Origin: Bacteroidota bacterium
GTDB lineage: Bacteria; Bacteroidota; Bacteroidia; B-17B0; Aurantibacillaceae
Length of the DNA: 6,707 nucleotides
Direction: 5' to 3'
NCBI GenBank assembly: GCA_023433205.1
Contig: JAEZDS010000186.1
Location: 1 to 6,707 of the forward strand
Both the position numbers and the translations under genes were made by a program. The notes beneath the pieces are model-generated. The model ran no database searches and was not told the origin of the DNA. It saw only the letters and a list, made by a program, of their open reading frames with translations. Positions 1 to 5,549 of this stretch are shown piece by piece (the stretch's first letter is position 1; every line of letters begins with the position of its first letter).

Positions 1-1642
1 TTACATTCACCGTAATGGCCTGTGTGTCGTAACAGTTGGCATTCCACTTGGTAAGTGTGTACGTGGTTGTTGAGTTTGGCGAAACCACCACTACGCTGTT
101 GATTGAAGAACCCGGCGACCAGCTGTAGTTATTGGCGCCCGTTGCCGAGAGAGTGGCTGAGTTGCCAATACAGATCAGCGAGTGCGTTGATAAGGGCGGT
201 ATGGCAGGTGTTGTTACTACCGTGATAGTGGTCATTGCTGAATTGGTACAACCTAGTGCACTGGTACCAATAACAGTGTAGGTTTGTGTACTGAAAGGAT
301 AAAACGCTACTCCGTTCTGAATGCTGGAAGGCGACCATGTATAGGTAGAGGCTCCGCCACCTGCTATTGTCACCGAATTTGTTGAGCAGATCGAAGGCTG
401 GCTGGCAGTTGCTGTGACTGTTGGCTGGGGATGAACAGAAACTGACGTGGCCGCAGAACCAATGCCGCAGGCATTTTCGCCGGTTACAGTATATCCTGAA
501 GGCGAGACAGGTGAAAAAGAAACACCATTCTGTACACCGCCTGTCCATGAATAGGTGGTAGCGCCGGTTGCCGTAAGGGTTACTGTTTCTCCCGCACACA
601 AACCGCCGGAGGCCGAAGCTGTATTAACAATGGAAAGAACGGGTACAGTAGCATTGTAGGCGATACTCAGCACCGACTGCGAAATACAACCAAGAGAATT
701 GGTGCCTTCAACAGTGTATGAAACCGGAGCGGTGGGAGTAATTGTTATGCTGCTGGCATTTGAACTGTTGCTCCAGGTATAGGTTAACATCCCTGTTGCC
801 GAGAGCGTTGCCGACTGACCTGCGCATACGGCTGAAGGTGTGGCTATCGCCTGTACAGCATTACCGCCAAAATCATAGGTGAGTGTTACCTTTCCATGAC
901 CGATCTGTACACCGGTACCGAAAGCTGTTCCGGTAGCCGCAGTTGAAAGATAACCACTTCCTCCCCCGCCGCCTCTGCAATTGCCACTTGCAGCGCCTCC
1001 ATACCAGCCTCCTCCTCCCCCATACCCTTCACAACCGCAATTATTAGTTGATCCTCCAAAACCAAATCCACCGGCCATGGCAGTATTATTCAGCGATACG
1101 CAGGTGCCATTACCACTGCCGGTTTGCGTGCCGCCCTGTCCACCAGGGTTTGCCGTTGTTCCTCTGTACCCATCGCCACCAACAAGGCCTCCGCCTTCTC
1201 CGCCAACCACATGCAGGTTACTCCAGTAACCCGCGCCACCACCACCACCGGCAACAATTATCCTGTTACTAAGTGCAACGCCACCAATCCGCACATCTGA
1301 AGCACCACCTCCACCCTGGCCAGATGCTTCTCCATTTCCACCGCCATTCCAGCCCCCGGTTGTGCCATTTGGCTGCTGACCAACGTAAATATTAAGCACC
1401 TGCCCGCTGCTCACAGTAAAAACCCCTTTGGCGTAACCTCCATAATTGGTGTTGCTGCTCCAGTTGGCGCCGCCCTGGGCGCCCCAGGTTTCTATAGTAA
1501 CAGAATTTACACAGGATGGAACCGTAAAGGTCTGTGCCGATCCAGTATAGGTGAATGTCTGTGAAGTCTGAGCCAGAATAGTGCTGTTGATAACAGCGCC
1601 TGCACAGATCATCAATATCAGGATGTGTAAGTTTATTTTCAT
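1..1642 (-). CDS. Secreted glycine-rich domain protein with Ig-like repeats (partial, C-terminus missing)
   Basis: The reading frame is open from the ATG at 1642-1640 to the left edge (547 codons, no stop), so the C-terminus lies outside. Residues 1-24 form a signal peptide (MKIN, a hydrophobic stretch, then LA before Q25). Residues about 27-258 are a glycine-rich domain resembling bacterial relatives of the ALK/LTK glycine-rich region: it starts FTYTGSAQTFTVPSCV, has VTIETWGAQGG, GGGGASDVRIGG and IVAGGGGGAG, and ends GHGKVTLTYDF. From about residue 264 come four repeats of 65-75 residues (about 264-330, 331-403, 405-476, 477-547). Each has a C-x-G/T-x-S/T-V/A-T-L/I pattern, a YxW core, an S-YTV strand and usually a late Cys, typical of Ig/PKD-like adhesin repeats. 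A T9SS sorting domain probably ends the protein, but this is inferred. No Shine-Dalgarno is seen. An adhesive surface or secreted role is likely; the ligand is unknown. Confidence 0.88.
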   Translation of the reverse strand, partial: MKINLHILILMICAGAVINSTILAQTSQTFTYTGSAQTFTVPSCVNSVTIETWGAQGGANWSSNTNYGGYAKGVFTVSSGQVLNIYVGQQPNGTTGGWNGGGNGEASGQGGGGASDVRIGGVALSNRIIVAGGGGGAGYWSNLHVVGGEGGGLVGGDGYRGTTANPGGQGGTQTGSGNGTCVSLNNTAMAGGFGFGGSTNNCGCEGYGGGGGWYGGAASGNCRGGGGGSGYLSTAATGTAFGTGVQIGHGKVTLTYDFGGNAVQAIATPSAVCAGQSATLSATGMLTYTWSNSSNASSITITPTAPVSYTVEGTNSLGCISQSVLSIAYNATVPVLSIVNTASASGGLCAGETVTLTATGATTYSWTGGVQNGVSFSPVSPSGYTVTGENACGIGSAATSVSVHPQPTVTATASQPSICSTNSVTIAGGGASTYTWSPSSIQNGVAFYPFSTQTYTVIGTSALGCTNSAMTTITVVTTPAIPPLSTHSLICIGNSATLSATGANNYSWSPGSSINSVVVVSPNSTTTYTLTKWNANCYDTQAITVNV

Positions 1643-1750
1643 GACAATAGATTTAGAAAAAGTTGGCTCCTGGCAAAAGGCCTTACCCATACACCGACCC
1701 ATTTAAAATTATTATTAAATGTACAAATTTCACTGTCATCACCTTTTACT

Positions 1751-1758
1751 TAATTTTG
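1751..1758 (+). promoter_or_regulatory. Possible Bacteroidota -7 promoter element before the sugar kinase
   Basis: TAATTTTG matches the Bacteroidota -7 consensus TAnnTTTG exactly and ends 4 nt before the kinase ATG, within the 120-bp AT-rich divergent intergenic region (1643-1762). No convincing TTG -33 element is visible at the expected distance. If used, transcription would begin at or very near the start codon, giving a leaderless or near-leaderless mRNA. An eight-base match in AT-rich DNA can arise by chance. No equally good match was seen for the divergent minus-strand gene. Confidence 0.3.
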
Positions 1759-1762
1759 AACC

Positions 1763-2788
1763 ATGATCATCAGAAGCAGGGCACCCCTCCGTATTGGACT
1801 TGCAGGAGGAGGAACCGACGTCAGCCCCTACTCCGACCTATATGGCGGCGCAATTTTAAATGCAACCATCGACCTTTACGCGTATGCATCGCTGGAACCA
1901 CTCAGCAGTGGCAGCATAGAATTCGTAAACGACGGCACTGGCAACTCCTACATCACCGACAGCAAGGAGTTTATCAAGCCAGAAAAAGATTTTGAACTAT
2001 TTGCAGGGGTGTACAACCGCATCATCAAACAATTTAAATTAAAGCCCCTCTCCTTCAGGCTTACCTCACATATTGAAGCGCCTCAGGGCTCAGGTCTGGG
2101 AACCTCCTCTACCATTGTGGTTTCGCTGCTGGGCGTGTTTGTTGAATGGCTTAAACTGCCACTCGGTAAATACGACATTGCACACCTGGCTTATGAGATT
2201 GAACGTGTTGATCTTAACATGTCGGGGGGGAAACAGGATCAGTACGCGGCAACTTTTGGCGGTATCAATTACCTCGAATTCCTGGCAAACGACAGGGTGA
2301 TCGTAAACCCGCTGCAGTTAAAAGATGAGATCTATTACGAACTCGAATACAATCTTTTGTTGTACTTCACTGATACGCAGCGAAAGTCAGCCGACATTAT
2401 CAACGAGCAGGTAAAAAACGTCAACGAAAAAAACATAAAAAGCGTTGAGGCCATGCACAACCTTAAGGAACAGGCCCACCAGATGAAAGAGAGCCTGCTT
2501 AAAAAAGAGTTACACCAGATAGGGGCCATCATGAATTTTGGCTGGACCAATAAAAAGCAGATGGCCAGCAGCATCAGTAATACCCTCATTGATGAGGTGT
2601 ACAATAAAGCCCTGGAAAGTGGCGCTACAGGAGGGAAAATTTCAGGAGCCGGTGGTGGAGGTTTTATGTTCTTTTATTGTCCCGGTGTTACTAAGGTTAA
2701 AGTGGCCCGCGCCCTTGCCACCCTTGGCGGAAGGGTGCAGCCCTTCAAATTTACCCGGCAGGGGCTGGTAACCTGGATAACAGCGTAA
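1763..2788 (+). CDS. hddA: GHMP sugar kinase, D-glycero-D-manno-heptose-7-phosphate kinase-like
   Basis: This 341-residue protein is a full-length GHMP-family kinase. Motif 1 is near the N-terminus (RAPLRIGLAGGGTDV, residues 6-20). The ATP-binding glycine loop, motif 2, is PQGSGLGTSS (107-116). GGKQDQYAATFGG (155-167) carries the likely catalytic-base Asp159. Motif 3 is a Gly-rich segment (GATGGKISGAGGGG, 287-300). The N-terminal pattern with GGAILNATIDLYAY fits the HddA subgroup, which phosphorylates D-glycero-D-manno-heptose 7-phosphate at C1 on the way to nucleotide-activated heptose for surface glycans. Substrate specificity is inferred from family resemblance; another sugar or sugar phosphate is possible. 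No heptose isomerase, phosphatase or nucleotidyltransferase gene lies beside it. It is codirectional with purC, 74 bp upstream, with no strong terminator between, so cotranscription is possible. The ATG at 1763 is the only start that leaves motif 1 intact at the usual distance from the N-terminus. Confidence 0.85.
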   Translation: MIIRSRAPLRIGLAGGGTDVSPYSDLYGGAILNATIDLYAYASLEPLSSGSIEFVNDGTGNSYITDSKEFIKPEKDFELFAGVYNRIIKQFKLKPLSFRLTSHIEAPQGSGLGTSSTIVVSLLGVFVEWLKLPLGKYDIAHLAYEIERVDLNMSGGKQDQYAATFGGINYLEFLANDRVIVNPLQLKDEIYYELEYNLLLYFTDTQRKSADIINEQVKNVNEKNIKSVEAMHNLKEQAHQMKESLLKKELHQIGAIMNFGWTNKKQMASSISNTLIDEVYNKALESGATGGKISGAGGGGFMFFYCPGVTKVKVARALATLGGRVQPFKFTRQGLVTWITA

Positions 2789-2862
2789 AGCCTTCATAGC
2801 CGGTAGCGGGTTTTTGTCTTACAGCGAACAGTTTAAAGAGATTCTCTAATTTTACGGCACAA

Positions 2863-3822
2863 ATGGAAGCACTGGTAAAAACAAATTTTAAGTTCAAAGA
2901 TCAAACAGCATTTTATAAAGGAAAGGTGCGCGATGTTTATACCATTGCCGGCCAGTGGCTGGTGATGATAGCCAGCGACAGGATCAGCGCCTTTGATGTG
3001 GTGCTGCCCCGCGGCATTCCCTACAAGGGGCAGGTGCTTAACCAGATCGCGGCGCACTTTCTTGAAGCCACCAGTGACATCGTGCCCAACTGGCTCATGT
3101 CGGTACCACACGCAAATGCCAGCATTGGCAAGATGTGTAAACCTTTTAAAGTTGAGATGGTGATAAGAGGGTACCTTGCCGGTCATGCAGCGCGCACCTA
3201 CCAAAGCGGTAAAAGAGAACTCTGTGGTGTAAAACTTCCCGAAGGTTTAAAAGAGAACGACAAACTTCCCCAGCCTATCATCACCCCTACTACAAAAGCT
3301 TCTGAGGGCCACGACGAAGACATCAGCCGTGAGGAGATCATAAAGCAGGGAATTGTGAGCGAAGAACACTATAAAAAACTGGAGGAGTACACTTTTGCAT
3401 TGTATGAACGCGGGCAGAAGCTCGCTTCCGAACGGGGCCTCATACTCGTGGATACCAAATATGAATTCGGTTTATCTGAAGATGAGATCACACTGATGGA
3501 CGAGATCCACACGCCTGATTCGTCAAGGTATTTTTATAAAGAAGGTTACGAAGAGCGGCAGGCCAGAGGGCAGGAACAAAAACAGCTGAGCAAGGAGTTT
3601 GTGCGCAGGTGGCTGATTGAAAATGGTTTTCAGGGCAGGCTGGGAGAAAAAATTCCTGAAATGACTGACACCTGGATCAACGAGATCAGCGACCGTTATA
3701 TTGAACTTTATGAAAAAGTGACCGGACTGAAATTTGAAAAAAGGCCTTACGCCGATATCCTCACTGAAGTTGAAAGAGCGGTTGATACCGGCCTGCAGGT
3801 GTTGCGGGCAACGACACGATAA
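2863..3822 (+). CDS. purC: Phosphoribosylaminoimidazole-succinocarboxamide synthase (SAICAR synthetase)
   Basis: PurC joins CAIR and aspartate with ATP to give SAICAR in de novo purine synthesis, in the cytoplasm. The 319-residue product is the longer form of the family. Family motifs appear in order: YKGKVRDVY (18-26, nucleotide loop), IASDRISAFD (36-45), EMVIRGYLAG (98-107), TPTTKASEGHDEDIS (141-155), LVDTKYEFG (195-203) and the signature LMDEIHTPDSSRYF (211-224). No key residue appears lost. The ATG at 2863 gives a normal N-terminus. TAATTTTA at 2847-2854, one base off the -7 consensus, lies 8 nt upstream, so a private short-leader promoter is possible besides read-through from the kinase. 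Its last codons (3762-3801) recur almost identically at 4703-4742, marking a duplication of this gene's end. No clear terminator follows the stop. Confidence 0.96.
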   Translation: MEALVKTNFKFKDQTAFYKGKVRDVYTIAGQWLVMIASDRISAFDVVLPRGIPYKGQVLNQIAAHFLEATSDIVPNWLMSVPHANASIGKMCKPFKVEMVIRGYLAGHAARTYQSGKRELCGVKLPEGLKENDKLPQPIITPTTKASEGHDEDISREEIIKQGIVSEEHYKKLEEYTFALYERGQKLASERGLILVDTKYEFGLSEDEITLMDEIHTPDSSRYFYKEGYEERQARGQEQKQLSKEFVRRWLIENGFQGRLGEKIPEMTDTWINEISDRYIELYEKVTGLKFEKRPYADILTEVERAVDTGLQVLRATTR

Positions 3823-3831
3823 TAAAGCTGC

Positions 3832-3879
3832 CTATTCCATCCTCACAAATCCCGAGCAGGTCCAGCTTAGCCTACAGTT
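3832..3879 (-). pseudogene. Decayed remnant of a T9SS sorting-domain gene 3' end
   Basis: On the minus strand a TAG (complement of 3832-3834) is preceded in frame by codons for TCSGFVRME, matching the TCSKFVKIE end of the intact T9SS gene at 4776. At DNA level about 26 of 36 bases around 3829-3864 match 4771-4807. Further upstream an in-frame TAA replaces a sense codon and similarity fades. The stop lies 9 nt from the purC stop, just as the intact T9SS gene's stop lies 12 nt from the stop of the purC fragment. I read this as the broken copy of a duplicated convergent junction. It is short, so chance contributes some risk, but position and orientation support it. Confidence 0.55.
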
Positions 3880-3896
3880 TTAACTTATGTCATTTT

Positions 3897-4222
3897 AAAG
3901 AATGAGTCCTTTGTGTCACAAAAACTACATCAACCAAATAATGGTGGCTTTGAGACTTTGTGGTTAACAGACAATTCCGGCTAACAGAATGTTTCTAATC
4001 CACTGCTACCGCTTAACCTCTCTGCCGCACTAAAACGGACCAATCAGAAAAAGTATTTATCATTATAGTCCGAATTTTTACCACCAGGTCGCTTGCGAGG
4101 CATCGCGAGGCACTATTGCATGATCCATTTTTTTAAATCGCATAACTGCTGGCACAAAGGAGAATCTCCCCTGTCCGCTGTCGCAGACCAGGGAAATTCT
4201 TCAGGAGGCATGATGTAAAGAT
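3897..4222. repeat. Non-coding repeat, copy 1
   Basis: The segment 3897-4090 matches 4305-4498 with only two substitutions in 194 bp. The segment 4111-4201 matches 4506-4596 with three substitutions in 91 bp. After that about 71% identity, mostly transitions, continues for about 20 bp to 4222. The two blocks are separated here by a 20-bp tract (4091-4110) where copy 2 has 7 bp. A 9-bp inverted pair, TCCTTTGTG (3907-3915) and CACAAAGGA (4153-4161), spans the copy. The near-identical core begins with AAGAAT (3898) and ends with ATTCTT (4201). No protein-coding frame or transposase is present. It could be a MITE-like or other dispersed structured repeat; mobility is inferred. The spacer to copy 2 (4223-4304) has poly-T tracts and nothing else recognised. 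Confidence 0.9.
4162..4199. other. Hairpin in repeat copy 1
   Basis: GAATCTCCCCTG (left) can pair with CAGGGAAATTC (right) with one bulged C and one C-A mismatch, enclosing a loop of about 15 nt. It lies directly after the right-hand CACAAAGGA arm of the repeat. No T-tract follows, so it is not a standard terminator. Confidence 0.55.
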
Positions 4223-4304
4223 CTCATTGTACAGGTAGGTGTTTTTTTGGACTTGATAAAACGTTGTGTCATGTGACGCTCATTTTTTTTCGCCAACGGC
4301 GGAA

Positions 4305-4617
4305 AAAGAATGAGTCCTTTGTGTCACAAAAACTACATCAACCAAATAATGGTGGCTTTGAGACTTTGTGGTTAACAGACAATTCCGGTTAACAGAATGT
4401 TTCTAATCCACTGCTACCGCTTAACCTCTCTGCCGCACTAAAACGGACCAATCAGAAAAAGTATATATCATTATAGTCCGAATTTTTACCACCAGGTCAC
4501 AAAGTCACTATTGCATGATCCAGTTTTTTAAATCGCATAACTGCTGGCACAAAGGAGAATCTCCCCTGCCCGCTGTCGCAGACCAGGGAGATTCTTGAGA
4601 AGACACGACGTTAAGAT
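4305..4617. repeat. Non-coding repeat, copy 2
   Basis: This direct-orientation copy of 3897-4222 begins 408 bp downstream. It has two nested perfect 9-bp inverted pairs. The outer is TCCTTTGTG (4315-4323) with CACAAAGGA (4548-4556), extendable inward by a T-G wobble and two more pairs. The inner is GACTTTGTG (4362-4370) with CACAAAGTC (4498-4506). The inner right arm is missing from copy 1, where a different 20-bp tract occupies the site. The near-identical core is bounded by AAGAAT (4306-4311) and ATTCTT (4591-4596); weaker similarity to copy 1 continues to about 4617. No target-site duplication was found. The high identity points to recent duplication or homogenisation. Confidence 0.9.
4557..4594. 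other. Hairpin in repeat copy 2
   Basis: GAATCTCCCCTG pairs with CAGGGAGATTC, giving 11 base pairs with a single bulged C and a loop of about 15 nt. It is the better-paired version of the hairpin at 4162-4199: an A-to-G difference turns the C-A mismatch into a C-G pair. No T-tract follows on either side. Confidence 0.6.
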
Positions 4618-4637
4618 TCTTGCTTAAAATGAACCGC

Positions 4638-4660
4638 TGAGACCTGGTGGTTAACAGACA
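4638..4660. repeat. Third partial copy of an internal repeat motif
   Basis: This 23-bp stretch, ending GTGGTTAACAGACA, matches 3951-3973 and 4359-4381 with two mismatches. It stands alone after copy 2, so it is either a fragment of a third repeat copy or a motif that exists independently. Surrounding bases show only vague similarity to the full repeat. Confidence 0.6.
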
Positions 4661-4702
4661 GGCCTCGAAGGGGCAAATCACATAAATCTGAAACAAAAAA
4701 GC

Positions 4703-4763
4703 CACTGAAGTTGAAAGAGCAGTTGATACCGGCCTGCAGGTGATAAGTACCACCGCACGCTAA
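4703..4763 (+). pseudogene. purC 3'-end fragment (duplicated)
   Basis: Bases 4703-4742 match purC 3762-3801 with one substitution in 40 bp, a synonymous change in an Ala codon. Read in frame, it gives TEVERAVDTGLQV and then diverged residues ending TTAR with a TAA at 4761-4763, the same stop position as purC. Weaker similarity may extend left to about 4684, where AAATCTGAAA resembles purC 3730-3739, across a gap of roughly 16 bp. The rest of purC is absent, so it is a non-functional fragment. It faces the intact T9SS gene with a 12-nt gap between stops, mirroring the junction after intact purC. Confidence 0.85.
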
Positions 4764-4775
4764 TACCACCCTGTA

Positions 4776-5417
4776 CTATTCTATCTTCACGAACTTAGAG
4801 CAGGTCCTGTACCCGGAATGGTTAAAAGATAAAAGGTAAATGCCCGCGGGCAGCGACCCCGTGTTTAAACCGCCATCATTTACCTCACCGGTAATCATAA
4901 GCCTTCCCGCACTATTAAAAACCTGGTACTGTTGTGCCTCTTCAACTCCTTCAATTATCAGGAGGTCTTTAACGGGATTTGGATACACGCGGAGTTCCTT
5001 TTTTGCGCCGGTATAAAGGCCAGTGCCTACCTCAACAGTAAGTGTAACTGCCGAAAAATTACTGTCAGCACCGTTACAATAGTTAGTTGATTCTGAAAGG
5101 CGGGCCGAAAAATTAACGGCATATACGCCATCGTCAAGTTTTCCCACATAAAAAGTATCCTGGTGCTTGCGGAACGACTGCGCAGCATCGAGGTGATAAC
5201 AAACCTCCAGTTCTACGGTAAAAATATTCTGCAGTACGCTCACTTGCTTGCTGATCCTGTGCCCTTGTCCAGGGATCTCGAAACTGCAGATCACCAGCAC
5301 ATCATCGTTAGTTGTAGGAACTACCGGCTGAATTGTAGCAGGACTGATCAGTGGGTAATTCTGAGAATGTGCACCCAGTGTTACCGTGAAAAATATAAGC
5401 AGAACGAATCTTTGCAT
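4776..5417 (-). CDS. Small secreted protein with T9SS type A sorting domain
   Basis: From the ATG at 5417 the product has 213 residues. Residues 1-18 (MQRF, then a hydrophobic core ending GAHS before Q19) are a signal peptide. Residues about 20-130 form a domain I do not recognise, probably a beta-sandwich, with several Cys residues. The C-terminal domain of about 75 residues has the T9SS type A hallmarks: LRVYPNPVKDLLII (YPNP at 145-148), YQVFNSAGRLMI, LPAGIYLLSF and a basic-rich end KFVKIE. Such proteins cross the inner membrane by Sec, cross the outer membrane through T9SS, and are usually processed at the sorting domain. An in-frame GTG at 5450 would add 11 residues before the signal peptide; the ATG gives the cleaner signal sequence. 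It is downstream of pckA on the same strand but separated by a terminator, so it is probably transcribed alone. No Shine-Dalgarno is seen. Confidence 0.85.
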   Translation of the reverse strand: MQRFVLLIFFTVTLGAHSQNYPLISPATIQPVVPTTNDDVLVICSFEIPGQGHRISKQVSVLQNIFTVELEVCYHLDAAQSFRKHQDTFYVGKLDDGVYAVNFSARLSESTNYCNGADSNFSAVTLTVEVGTGLYTGAKKELRVYPNPVKDLLIIEGVEEAQQYQVFNSAGRLMITGEVNDGGLNTGSLPAGIYLLSFNHSGYRTCSKFVKIE

Positions 5418-5494
5418 CTTTGTGATCTTATTAGGGTTGGCATGATTCACAGCCTCTAAACGTCAAAGTTGATGCCAGCGGATTGTATATAAAG

Positions 5495-5525
5495 AAAAAA
5501 GGCTGTCCCCGGGGAACAACCTCTT
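5495..5525 (-). terminator. Rho-independent terminator of pckA
   Basis: Read on the minus strand, AAGAGGTTGT pairs with ACAGCCTTTTTT (with wobbles) around a C/G-rich apex TTCCCCGGGG. Six T residues (complement of 5495-5500) follow the GGTTGT/ACAGCC stem. It begins 24 nt after the pckA stop and lies upstream of the T9SS gene, insulating that gene from pckA transcription. Confidence 0.8.
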
Positions 5526-5549
5526 AAAAATATAAGATCAGGTCTGAAC

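Noticed and set aside
129..599. Minus-strand 156-codon frame rich in Cys and His
   Set aside because: It overlaps, in another frame, the Ig-like repeat region of the large secreted protein, whose frame is uninterrupted.
981..1229. Pro-rich plus-strand open frame
   Set aside because: It is the antisense shadow of the glycine codons in the Gly-rich domain; the minus-strand frame is continuous with a signal peptide and recognised domains.
2789..2862. Terminator between the kinase and purC
   Set aside because: CCGGTAGCGG before TTTTT gives a stem of only about 3 bp, too weak to support.
4266..4288. Plus-strand terminator between the repeat copies (GTGTC/GACGC stem, then eight T)
   Set aside because: The stem is only 5 bp with a wobble, the T-tract starts three bases later, and no gene ends nearby.
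3897..4617. CRISPR array
   Set aside because: Two long copies about 400 bp apart do not fit short regularly spaced repeats, and there are no cas genes.
3897..4617. Insertion sequence
   Set aside because: There is no transposase frame, no target-site duplication was found, and the AAGAAT/ATTCTT ends are only 6 bp with weak similarity continuing beyond them; kept only as a possible MITE-like repeat.
4508..4753. Minus-strand open frame of 81 codons across repeat copy 2 and the purC fragment
   Set aside because: It is a chance frame: half lies antisense to the purC fragment and half in the non-coding repeat, with no domain, signal peptide or plausible start context.
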